In this document: positions 1 through 9,397 of the stretch, in pieces | Layout of the letters: every line of letters begins with the position of its first letter | Position numbering within the stretch: position 1 is the stretch's first letter | Source: Amblyomma americanum | Taxonomy: Eukaryota; Arthropoda; Arachnida; Ixodida; Ixodidae | Direction: 5' to 3' | DNA length: 64,000 nt | NCBI RefSeq assembly: GCF_052857255.1 | Contig: NC_135505.1 | Span: forward strand, 135,197,356 to 135,261,355 | The notes under the pieces: model-generated | What the model was told of the DNA's origin: nothing | Seen by the model: the letters and a program-made list of their open reading frames with translations, nothing else | The model's database searches: none | Program-made: the position numbers and the translations under genes

Positions 1-67
1 CAGCACATGGGCGCCTTAGCGTTTTTCCTCCATAAAAACGCAGCCGCCCGCGGTCGGCGGCTGCGTT
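1..67 (-). repeat. SINE family A fragment cut by the window edge
   Basis: The sequence matches the middle of the SINE-A copies seen elsewhere in the window (for example 14141-14454 and 20102-20420): the stretch reading gcgccttagcg, cctccataaaaacg and a degraded ccgcggtcgg. The 3' part would lie before base 1. The tRNA-like head is missing and is replaced by a short inverted copy of cgcagccg. Confidence 0.75.
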
Positions 68-120
68 TCATTTCGAGCCTTCATCGTGACGGCGCCGCCA
101 CCCTGTGGCTGCGCCGTAAT

Positions 121-239
121 GCTGTCACGTGGTTTGTCACGTGGTGCGGAGCAGCTGCCGGTGACGCGGCGCCGTGGCTGATCACGTGGTTCGTGACGTG
201 TTTGATCACGTGACCAGCCACGTGGTGCGGAGCAGCTGC
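121..239. promoter_or_regulatory. Cluster of five CACGTG E-box palindromes
   Basis: CACGTG occurs at 126, 138, 183, 207 and 219, that is five times in 99 bases. A 21-base word beginning cacgtggtgcgg occurs twice, at 138-158 and 219-239, so the block is partly a local duplication of about 81 bases. CACGTG is the classic bHLH (Myc/Max, USF, clock) site. Regulatory function is inference; a decayed tandem repeat is the alternative. Confidence 0.35.
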
Positions 240-282
240 TACTGCTGGCGGCGCGCCGGCGAAACCGAGCTGCAACAGCTGT

Positions 283-292
283 GCGCATGCGC
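283..292. promoter_or_regulatory. NRF1-like palindrome GCGCATGCGC
   Basis: A perfect 10-base palindrome matching the core of the NRF-1 recognition site, in a GC-rich stretch just downstream of the E-box cluster. The same word recurs at 37030 (upstream of the THAP gene) and 63291. Such sites are typical of CpG-rich animal promoters, but no gene start could be tied to this one. Confidence 0.3.
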
Positions 293-299
293 CGTGTCA

Positions 300-868
300 A
301 GTGGGACGAAGAAGAGGAAGGAACGCCCAGCGAAACGGAGCGGCGAAAGACTGACTTTGCAAGTCAACTGAGCAAGTTCCACTCGGCCAGCTGTAGCTAC
401 CGCGTCACTCCTGGTTTGACCAGAGCTAAACCACCGCCATTTTTTTTCGGCTTCCGTCCCGCGGGAATATCTGTAGAGCTGAGCGCTACCGATCCAGTAC
501 ACCTGATGCGTTTACTCTAGTGATTGGGAGGCTCCTGCTTGTCTAGGTGCTATTTGACAATCTGTGGTTCAACTTTGTCCACGTCTTCCTCCAAGCAATA
601 CAAATCTTAACCATGTATTTGTAACGCGGCCTTATGACCGCTGTTGTCGGCGAAAAAGAATATAGTTCCTCTCTTTCATAAAATAACACTTGTGCTTTCC
701 ATCTTCCTGCAAGGCAAATAGCAGGAGTTAGAAAAAGGAGAACTGGACAGTCGACGCACACTAAGCAAAAAAATACTAATCATTTGTATTAACTCAGATT
801 TGTGAACGCAAAAGGGCACCAGCTTCGCTGATGTACAAGAATTCAAACCGAAACCGAACTTCCCTTAC
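300..868. other. No gene recognised
   Basis: Single-copy-looking sequence. A plus-strand open frame (281-520) is present, but it has no recognisable domain and no clear splice-site support. Confidence 0.5.
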
Positions 869-871
869 GTA

Positions 872-1956
872 CAGTCTTGGTCAAAAGTCTTAAGGCCACA
901 TCGTTCAGCTGCAGTGAAACGAATGTTCCTAGAATGCTCCGTGTAGCGAATCATTCAAAACACAAGTGAAGCAGGAAGCTTCTCTACCGCATGAAGAAAC
1001 CTTCTGCTAGTATTTCAAGGTCATTCGGTAGTTAATAGTGCCGTAATGGCTCTCTTCAGGAAGCTTCTCTACCGCATGAAGAAACATTCTGCTAGTATTT
1101 CAAGGTCATTCGGTAGTTAATAGTGCCGTAATGGCTCTCTTCAGGAAGCTTCTCTACCGCATGAAGAAACCTTCTGCTAGTATTTCAAGGTCATTCGGTA
1201 GTTAATAGTGCCGTAATGGCTCTCTCCAGGAAGCTTCTCTACCGCATAAAGAAAACTTCTGCTAGTATTTCAAGGTCATTCGGTAGTTAATAGTGCCGTA
1301 ATGGCTCGCTTCAGGAAGCTTCTCTACCGCATGAAGAAACCTTCTGCTAGTATTTCAAGGTCATTCGGTAGTTAATAGTGCCGTAATGGCTCTCTTCAGC
1401 AAGCTTCTCTACCGCATGAAGAAACCTTCTGCTAGTATTTCAAGGTCATTCGGTAGTTAATAGTGCCGTAATGGCTCTCTTCAGCAAGCTTCTCTACCGC
1501 ATGAAGAAACCTTCTGCTAGTATTGCAAGGTCATTCGGTAGTTAAAAGTGCCGTAATGGCTCTCTTCAGGAAGCTTCTCTACCGCATGAAGAAACCTTCT
1601 GCTAGTATTTCAAGGTCATTCGGTAGTTGAAAGTGCCGTAATGGCTCTCTTCAGGAAGCTTCTCTACCGCATGAAGAAACCTTCTGCTAGTATTTCAAGG
1701 TCATTCGGTAGTTAATAGTGCCGTAATGGCTCTCTTCAGCAAGCTTCTCTACCGCGTGAAGGAACCTCCTGCTAGTATTTCAAGGTCATTCGGTAGTTAA
1801 TAGTGCCGTAATGGCTCTCTTCAGCAAGCTTCTCTACCGCATGAAGAAACCTTCTGCTAGTATTTCAAGGTCATTCGGTAGTTAATAGTGCCGTAATGGC
1901 TCTGTTATGAGGGTGAAGCGAAAAGCCTTTGGCCTTAAGACTTTTGACCGAGACTG
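872..1956. mobile_element. Tc1/mariner-type MITE carrying a satellite array
   Basis: The ends are inverted repeats of 27 bases with one mismatch: CAGTCTTGGTCAAAAGTC at 872 and its complement ending at 1956, flanked by TA on both sides (870-871 and 1957-1958). A CAGT start, a TA target duplication and the TTGGTCAAAA motif are typical of Tc1/mariner elements. There is no transposase frame inside; almost the whole interior (972-1906) is a tandem array. It is therefore a non-autonomous element whose cargo is a satellite. Confidence 0.8.
972..1906. repeat. Tandem satellite, 11 units of exactly 85 bp
   Basis: Units begin with cag(g/c)aagcttctctaccgc at 972, 1057, 1142, 1227, 1312, 1397, 1482, 1567, 1652, 1737 and 1822, every step exactly 85 bases. 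Units differ by only a few substitutions and show no length change. Subtypes alternate (cagg and cagc starts; the units at 1482 and 1567 both carry aaagtgccg), which suggests segmental amplification or gene conversion. Each unit holds an AAGCTT site. The array lies between the inverted repeats of the MITE at 872-1956. Confidence 0.95.
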
Positions 1957-1958
1957 TA

Positions 1959-2340
1959 CATAGGGATGCTCACGTCCTAAGCCACTTTTTCTGCTATAAA
2001 ATTCCGATATATGCCGGGGCAACAATTGCTTTTCTTTTTTCGGTAATTAGAAATCTTAACGAAGCTATTTCTGCCACACTTTAATAACACACAACAAATA
2101 TAACAAAAACACACTTGCATTATCGGGCGAAAGCCACTGCTCTCTGGGGGCAAAACTTTTTTGTTTTGAGGAGAGCCGGTGCCAGTTTTGCCGACCGAGA
2201 CCTAATTTTTCGTTAAAGTCAGCACAGAAGAGTCAGAAGAGCAAGCTTTATGCTTATATAGGCGGTAGTCTTTTAGTTACGTCATTTTAAAATCTGGGGA
2301 CATATGTGTCCCATGTACCTTAAAGGGTTAAAGGCGAGCC
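1959..2340. other. No gene recognised
   Basis: AT-rich spacer between two MITEs. No coding or repeat structure was recognised. Confidence 0.5.
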
Positions 2341-2898
2341 TTAAAGGGAAGCTGAAGCACTTTTCGAAAAAATTGAGTTCCATGCGGCATTTTATAGTTT
2401 TTAGTCCGCTGAAAAAGAATATCGCATTCGAAAAGGGCGGAAATAAACGCAAAAAGCTGTATTTTGGAATAAAACGGGCACCAGCGTCTCAGGGCGCCGA
2501 GCGTACGCCGCGAATGGCCGGGATCGTCGTGACGTCATCTACGGGATCTCCGGCCCACACCGACTGTGTTGCTGCGTAGCGCGTTGCTTCAGCTGGCTTG
2601 AGAACTGCATTTTGCAAATTATGGATCCGTCGCTCACCAAAGCGCGGGCCGAAAAACAGCAAGCAAAGCAGGACGGCCGGCAGACTACCCGTGAATGGCG
2701 TCACTTCCGCCAGTTCCGTCCCCCCATTCGGCGCTTCCGGAAACGAAGAGGGCGTGTCGGCGGCGGGTTTTTAGCAAGCGATTGCGGCTCATTTTGCGAA
2801 CAAAATCGAGAAAAAATTTACACACATGATTTCCAAAGTTCCTTCTTCCCAACCACAGCGTTTCATGCAATTTGAAAACCGTTTCAGTTTCCCTTTAA
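2341..2898. mobile_element. TTAA-flanked MITE (piggyBac-like ends)
   Basis: The left end ttaaagggaagctgaagc and the right end, whose complement reads ttaaagggaaactgaaac, form imperfect inverted repeats of about 25 bases. Both begin in TTAA, the piggyBac target. The 558-bp interior includes a short frame starting at an ATG in gcaaattatggatcc (about 2621) rich in Lys and Arg, with no recognisable domain. Assignment to piggyBac rests only on the TTAA and the terminal pattern. Confidence 0.6.
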
Positions 2899-4528
2899 GT
2901 TCCCTCCATTCCCTCCAATTTTGTTATTCCATGAATCAATCTTTATTTGTGTGTGGCGCTGTGTTAAAAAAGGGATGGTCTCATAGGTAAGCGATATAGC
3001 TAAGCCTTTTGCACTCCACCTATTATACAGAAGTGTTTCCGAGTTGCAGATTCTATGCAAAGAAATGTGCTGAGAAGCATTATACTTGAGGATCGAGAAC
3101 GGTGCATAATATCTCGCAGGCGTGGGCGTTTTCAAGGGGACAAGAATGGGCAAGACATCTTGTTGAGAGAGTTGGTTCCTGCATTCTATAGCTAAAGAGC
3201 AACTGACGAGTCTGAGTCTGAACTTTCTACTGCGTCTCAACAATTGCGCTTTAGCTATGAAATGAACGAGGAGAATAGGAAAACTTTGCAGAGATTGGAG
3301 GAAGTCTTACCTGAGGTACCTTGAGGAATGGTTCAACACTTCTTCCGCTACCGACTTGAGGTGCTTATTACGTGCGGGCTGCTCGGAAACCTGCTTTTAA
3401 AAGTGCTCCTCTCCCGTAGGACGCGGTCGATGTGGTAGAAATGTCAGCTTATCGTCCACAGAAATTGATTCGGCCTCACACAAATGACTTGCGTCTCCGA
3501 AAAGGCTGTCGCGGCTACACGTGCACTCATTTTTTTTTTTGCTCTGACGTGCAACGTTTGCATAACAGAGACGTGTTTAATGTCTGAGCGTTTCTGATTC
3601 CCCCCCCCCCCCTCTAAAAAACAAGGCGGGCGAGAAAAGTAAAAACATTAGTTCCCTAAAAATGCGCAAATAAGGTGGGATACAAGTCAGACATATTCAG
3701 CTAAGTAGTTATCGCGTGCGGTTTGATTCGTTTTTTCCATTTTTGAATGGTTTTCCGAGAAGCTATAACAGGAAATTTAATCAACACTTGCGCGCGACAG
3801 CTGTGTCAGCCAGCACGCCGGAAGATATTTCTTCGGATTGATCCTGACTGTTAGGGTTTTTCAGCGCATAAGTGAGTACGTGGCTGATTTCGTGATTCCG
3901 CGCGATCGAAATGCGGTCGCCGCAAGCGGACATTGGAGGCGGCGGTAATAACGGCGGTGGGCACTGAAGAAAAGGAGAAACAGGCTAGGCATATAGCGGA
4001 CTAGTAGCTTGGAGCTGGTTGGTCAGAGCTGGTAGGCAGTCTGGCCAATGGGCAAGTTTGTGGACTTACATATTTACAGCCGGCTTTGGAAGAGGCAACG
4101 CGGGGAATAAATATGGCTGTTAGTCGTAGATGTTCTCGGCACTGTCTCCCGTCTTATCCTGTTCTCATTTGGTCTCTATCTAAATGTGCCGTTGGTACTC
4201 GTCAAGCGTTAACTAAGGAGCATGCCAAGTTGTGTAACTGAAATGCGGCTACAGAAGCATGTGAGATAATTTCTAGAAAAACCATACCAGGTAAACATAT
4301 AGCACATATCGGAAATTAACGGGGCACATTTCGCTAAATTTTCGCGAGTTCTACAAGTTCAACTTTACGTTCACATAATGCACTCAGGTGCGCTGCTCAA
4401 TTGCCTTTCTGTTGTTATAAACACGGCCTTATTTTTGGATGTACTGATATCTGGGTTTCTTTATCAAGTGATTGGCTTTGGAGCGATTGATAAATCTGGA
4501 TTTTTTTATTGATTGATTGATTAATAAA
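2899..4528. other. No gene recognised
   Basis: About 1.6 kb without a convincing frame. It contains a poly-T tract near 3530, a poly-C tract at 3601-3612 and a GATT-rich stretch around 4507-4525. Confidence 0.5.
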
Positions 4529-4765
4529 TCTTGGCCGCCGCGGTGGATTAGTGGTTATGGTGCTCGGCTGCTGACCCGAAAGACGCTGGTTCGATCCCGG
4601 CCGCGGCGGTGGAATTTCGATGGAGATGAAATTCTAGAGGCCCGTGCGCTTTGCGATGTCAGTGCACGTTAAAGAACCCCAGGTGGGCGAAATTTCCGGA
4701 GCCCTTCACTACGGCGTCCCTCAGCCTGAGTCGCTCTGGGACGTTAAACCCCCCAAAACCCTGAT
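4529..4765 (+). repeat. SINE family B, full length
   Basis: A tRNA-like head carries box A (ggattagtggttatgg) and box B (ggttcgatccc), followed by the family-B body (tgcacgttaaagaacccc, gtccctcagcctgagtcgc, gacgttaaaccccc). Related copies lie at 6328, 9525, 10458, 15379, 18977, 21465, 47250 and 49255. The heads of families A and B differ (ctgacccgaaagacg in B), but the central gcacgttaaag(a/t)(a/c)ccccagg core is shared. Confidence 0.85.
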
Positions 4766-5393
4766 AAATCTTGGGAGAGAAAATGAAAAAAAAATTGGTG
4801 GGGACACTTAAGCAGAGCTTAAGGGTATGACGGGATAACGTAATGGGTCAATGCCCATATATAAAGAGTTGGTCATTCTTGGCTTCATAGATCTCTGGGA
4901 GGTTTCATACCCCTCCTGGCGCAATGGTGCAGGGGTTAAGGGATGCACCACCGCCCTTCGAAGGCTTTCACCGGTGGCGGCTTGTGTAGCAAAAGTTGCT
5001 CTTCACGACCAACATCTCGCGATCAATGATTAATTCAACTGTGGTCAGTGTGCTCACTACCCGGCGGGCCGGTCGCGATGACGCCACAAGGTCACGCTAC
5101 CTACGTCGCCCACCTAGGTTGCTTCTCCGGGAGGGGAGGGGGGGGTGGCACGTAGGCCACCCTACATTTCGCTCAAAACGCCGCCGTCGATGACGCCGTG
5201 TTTTCTGCGCAAAGGGAGCCTTAACGCTACCTCGCTAAAACGGGGCGCAGCGGGTAGGTAAAAGTTAAAATATGTACCAGAGACTTGCGACTGTGAACGT
5301 TTAAAATGGACATGAAACATTTTACAGCGCGCTTGGCGCTACGAGAGAACGCTTTAAGTCAAATGGGCTTAAATCATCGAGGGGAACCACCAC
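4766..5393. other. No gene recognised
   Basis: Spacer with a G-rich patch (ggaggggagggggggg) near 5130-5145 and a (CAC/CAT)n run at about 5387-5412 that forms the tail of the adjacent LINE. Confidence 0.5.
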
Positions 5394-6002
5394 CACCACC
5401 ATCATCATCATCAGCCTGACTACGCCCACTGCAGGGCAAAGGCCTCTCCCATGTCTCTCCAATTAACCCTGTCCTTTGCCAGCTGCATCCACCCTTTGCC
5501 TGCAAACTTCTTAATCTCATCCGCCCACCTAACCTTCTGCCGCCCCCTGCTACGCTTACTTTCTCTTGGAATCCACTCCGTTACCCTTAAGGACCAGCGG
5601 TTATCTTGTCTTCGCATAACATGCCCTGCCCAACTCCATTTCTCCCTCTTGATTTCGACTACAGGATGTCATCAACCCGCGTTTGTTCCCTCACACACTC
5701 TGCGCGCTTCCGGTCTCTTAACGTTACGCCTAGCATTTTCCTTTCCATGGCTCGCTGCGTTGTCCTTAACTTAAGCTAAACAGTTTTCGTTAGCCTCCGC
5801 GTTTCTGCCCCGTAGGTGAGTACCGGCAAGATACAGCTGTTGTACACTTTTCTCTTGAAGGATATTGGTAAACTGTCATTCATGATCTGAGAGAACCTGC
5901 CATATGCACTCCACCCCATTCTTATCTTTCTAGTTATTTCCCTCTCATGATCCGGATCAACTGTCACTACCTGACCTAAGTAGACGTATTCCCTCCTTTA
6001 CC
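5394..6002 (-). mobile_element. RTE-type LINE 3' portion, degenerate
   Basis: Minus-strand frames encode the C-terminal part of an RTE-class reverse transcriptase, reading DNRWSLRVTEWIPRESKRS..GRQKVRWADEIKKF near 5430-5610 and ITRKIRMGWSAYG..LPISFKRKVYNSCILPVLTYGAET near 5790-5960. The two parts are in different frames. The 3' end, with the usual short TGATGATG-type tail, is at about 5394. RTE elements end in such a GHVMRRQDNRW and RWADEI region. The copy is 5'-truncated and non-functional. Confidence 0.8.
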
Positions 6003-6068
6003 ACGGTTAATTGGAGAGACGTGGAAGAGGCCTTTGCTCTGCAGTGGGCGCGGTCAGGCTGATGATCT
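6003..6068 (+). mobile_element. Inverted RTE 3' end fragment
   Basis: ggagagacgtggaagaggcc and tttgctctgcagtgggcgcg match the final codons (W-R-D-x-E-E-A-F-A-L-Q-W-A) and 3' end of the RTE at 5394-6002, but lie on the opposite strand directly at its truncated 5' side. Confidence 0.65.
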
Positions 6069-6327
6069 TGCAAGCTAAAGGCTGACAGACCGGTACGTTT
6101 CTGTGCTATATATTTCACTGCGTTTTCATCATTTAAAGCACTTCTAACGCTACATTTCGCGTAACTCATCCTTTCCTCATCCTTTCCTCATCCTTTCGTG
6201 CACCCAAGATGTCCAACTTGGCCGGAGTATCTTAGCTCTTATGCAGTTGCATAAGAAACAGCAATGCCCGTGTGATATAGCGCGACGTATACATTGGTAG
6301 CATGAAACCTGCTTGCCGCGTCATTGA

Positions 6328-6557
6328 TTTATGGGGGTTTAACGTCCCAAAGCGACTCAGGCTATGAAGGACGCCGTATTGAAGGGCTCCGGGAATTTCG
6401 ACCACCTGGGGTTCCTTAACGTGCATTGACATCGCACAGTACACGGGCCTCTGGAATTTCGCCCCCATCGAAATTCGACCGCCGCGGCCGGAAATCGAAC
6501 CCGCGTCTTTCGGGTCAGCAGCCGAATGCCATGTGATCACTGAGCCGCCGCGGCGGC
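6328..6557 (-). repeat. SINE family B, full length
   Basis: Read on the minus strand: head with ctgacccgaaagacg and a box B variant, then the family-B body ending in gggacgttaaacccccataa. Confidence 0.8.
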
Positions 6558-7435
6558 CCACTTGCCGTGTCACTTTCAGAAAACTGATCTTGCTGGCATT
6601 TCTTTGCTTCTTAGGTATGAAGAAAACTGTGATCATAATAATTTCCTATATGTGATCCTTCGTCTGCATCCATGCAGATTCTGCACAGAGGCATCAACTT
6701 CAGGCCCTTCGCTCTCAGGCACATTTGTTTTTATCCATTCGAGAATAAGCCTCAACTTGTTTATCGCTTCAGGATTGTCCATGCTGCCTTACAAAGCGGT
6801 GGAATTTTGATGCCAAATGTCAGATTTTGAATAAAAGTTTGCACCGGACGTGTTTTTTTTAAGACAAAAGCACAAGTGAGTCACCATTTAGGAAATTTGG
6901 CGGGTCACAGAAAAGCTGGAGTTGCTTCGCTTCTCGTTTGCTTGGCCAGAATACGGTTCTTACGAAGGAGTCTTTGAAATAAGGGTTTGAAAAGTTAAAT
7001 GACATATCCAGTGTTTTATTTGAAGATGTCGTGCCTTCGGCGCGTTCGAAGAGACAGCGGGGAGACTGTGGGGAGGACTTGTCCCTCGGTCCAACACGCA
7101 GCAAATTAACTTTGCCCTTGTCTTTCTGTTGTGGAAACGCGACCAGGTGGCACCAATGCCTTGAGTACTCCAGGTGCTTATTCGTTTCTCAAGAGACCGG
7201 CCACTTCATAAGGCGATGATGGACACCGTTCGGTCGGAGGTTTCTAGTAGGGCGGAAATTGATACGCAGCACGCCATCGCATCTGCATTTGGCAACGCGG
7301 CCAAGGTCAAATGAAGGCCTGCACGATTCCTCGCTCAATAAAACGAACACGTGGAACCTGGGAATAATTTATTAATGGCTTGCTGTGTGCTATTCGCGTA
7401 TCGACTATGTCATTTCACTGAAATCTTGCCGTTAG
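6558..7435. other. No gene recognised
   Basis: Open frames of 60-80 codons occur on both strands without splice-site support or a recognisable domain. Confidence 0.45.
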
Positions 7436-7437
7436 TC

Positions 7438-7642
7438 AGCCGGTGGCTTAGTGGTTTGGCCATCCACCTGGCATGCAGGAGGTGCGGGGTTCGATCCCCA
7501 GTGGCACCGGGTACCCACCGGTGATACAATGGGCGCAAGCTTTTCCCTTCGCCTGGCGTTCTGCCTAAACTGGGTTGAATGCTTAGAAAATTGTTATTTA
7601 ACTCTACCTCGCCTAGACGAAAAAATCCTTGTGTCATGGCGC
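7438..7642 (+). repeat. SINE family C, tRNA-Ala-like head
   Basis: The head has box A ggcttagtggtttgg, an anticodon-loop-like ctggcatgcagg and box B ggggttcgatcccc. A body follows with gtacccaccggtgatacaat and cttgtgtcatggcgctc. A second copy is at 24566. The gcatgc anticodon-loop region resembles tRNA-Ala(TGC). Confidence 0.7.
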
Positions 7643-7644
7643 TC

Positions 7645-7699
7645 TTACCTAACCTAACCTTACCTAACCTAAGCTAATCTAACCTAGTCTAACCTAATA
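7645..7699. repeat. Degenerate (CCTAA)n tract
   Basis: About eleven CCTAA-like pentamers in 55 bases, directly after the SINE-C copy. CCTAA/TTAGG is the common arthropod telomere unit. It could be an interstitial telomere-like tract or simply the pentameric tail of this SINE copy. Confidence 0.6.
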
Positions 7700-8960
7700 T
7701 ATGACCGGGCTGCCCTTGCTCCATGAAAAATCATTATGATCACCAAATATTGCTATCAGGTTCAATTGAATAATAGCCTGTAGTTAGCGGAGCACACGTG
7801 GCTGCATCAGCATGCTTCTCTCATTACGCGTGAGTTCAAGGAAGTGCATATGCTGAGCTATTGAGGTGAACAAACCTGGGAGGAGGATTAACCCTTGCAT
7901 CACTGGTAGAGATAGTTTTTTTCTCCTGATAAATGTTAACACAGAGAGGCTTCAGCCTCTTATTAGGGAGCTAGAAAAGTTACTAGTTTTTTTTGGCTTT
8001 CAGCAAAGTGCGAACGAATGCGAAAGAAGGAATTTTTTCAAGCTTATGCTCCATTGAGTCAGACATCTTACCTAATAATTCTGCAGCCATGCTTTGTCTA
8101 CTCCAAATTCGATAAATTCATTATCCTTTTAAGGGCAAGGCAAAAATTCGTGCATGTAGTGTCCGTCATAATTGTGTCTGTTTGTTCAGATTAGCCGGTG
8201 TCGTACCTTTTGCTTTTTTCGGGCATGCTCTGTAATCGTCGCTTCGAGCAGTGGTTGTAATGGCATGCGTATGAAGGTCTTTCGGTGTGGTTATCAGAGG
8301 GGAGCCCTTCAAGCAAGTAAAATCCTTTCACGCATCAGCCTCCTTCACATCCACCTGTCCAAATCTCCGGAATTTGTGTCTTAGCTTTTTCATCTCATGT
8401 GGCATTGTCTTTGCTGAACTTCGCCCTAAGTGCTTTAGAGCCCCTGGACGTACAGGGGCGCATATCAAAGATCAGAAAAAGTGGCCGATCACTGGAGAGA
8501 CAAAAGGTGTGACGGTTAGAGGCGCCATTCTCGAGCACGTCGATAAGAACAGTTCCAGGTCTTTCCGCTCCGGAGTAGTCGGGGAGGTTCGAGAGACAGT
8601 CACCACCTCCAAATACTTCTCTTTTTCACCGCCATGCTAACTGATCACTTGTGGTAATATTTTTAGTCGCCAATGTACGTGCGGCGCCTTATAAATATGC
8701 ACTTCTGAAGTTTCATTTTACAGCACCCTTACCGTGCTTAAGCCTACATCACAACTTAAACTAGTGGGGAGGTGTTTAGGCGCCTCGGAAGACATGGCGT
8801 TCACTTTACGAACCTGTCTAAAGTGCTCGAGGGCCGCACTTCACTGCAGACAAACCGGCACCTGATCACAGGTGCTACAGGTTCTAAGGGCGACACTTTC
8901 GAGTAGGTGAGCACATTACCTGATAACCATCAGCTGCTGACCAATTCCTCTTCTGCTGAG
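7700..8960. other. No gene recognised
   Basis: Spacer downstream of gustatory receptor gene A. A plus-strand frame at 8287-8640 has no domain and no support. Confidence 0.45.
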
Positions 8961-8971
8961 CCTGCTGAGCA

Positions 8972-9195
8972 TATAGACTCTCTATAACAAATCCTAGACA
9001 ACAGGCTATAGGCAATACAAATCCAAGACAGTCTAAGACAATCTATATAGATTTATGGCCTTCCACTTTTAGCAGCCATTTGTCTATAGACAGTCTATAG
9101 ACTATGAGTAGACAAAAGAGAAATATCTATAGGAAGACAATAGAGTCTTTGAGAAGTCTATAGACTGTTTATAGACCATTTTTATAAGGGTACGC
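8972..9195. mobile_element. GTCTATAGAC-rich repeat, copy 1
   Basis: Dense in the palindromic word tctataga and its parts (agtctatagac), ending tagaccatttttataaggg. The same pattern recurs at 14939-15210 and 19288-19510. This copy lies about 90 bases beyond the stop codon of gustatory receptor gene A. Confidence 0.55.
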
Positions 9196-9263
9196 CCTGC
9201 TCGGGCGATATAGACAGGTTTTTTCGCCTATGGCGCTGTCATAGAAGAGAAAACAGAGCCTGC

Positions 9264-9269
9264 TTTATT
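9264..9269 (-). terminator. Poly(A) signal AATAAA of gustatory receptor gene A
   Basis: AATAAA on the minus strand, 12 bases beyond the TGA stop at 9281-9283. Confidence 0.55.
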
Positions 9270-9280
9270 TCTCCTTGTTT

Positions 9281-9397
9281 TCAAATGGGCAGCGCCGGGC
9301 TTGTTGTCATTGTATCAGACGGGCATTCCGCTGGAGCCTCCAAGTCTGGACTTGTTTGCACCAGTATGACTGTGTACGTTATGATGGAACCCGCCAT
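9281..9397 (-). CDS. Gustatory receptor gene A, exon 4 (TM7 C-terminus)
   Basis: After the acceptor cttttctccacag, the exon encodes MAGSIITYTVILVQTSPDLE and ends PALPI-stop (38 residues). It matches the last exon of gene B (MAAAIITYTVILVQTSQ). Confidence 0.85.
   Translation of the reverse strand: MAGSIITYTVILVQTSPDLEAPAECPSDTMTTSPALPI

Noticed and set aside
972..1906. Possible CRISPR array from regular 85-bp repeats
   Set aside because: The repeats are contiguous without variable spacers and lie inside an inverted-repeat element in a eukaryotic genome. It is a satellite.
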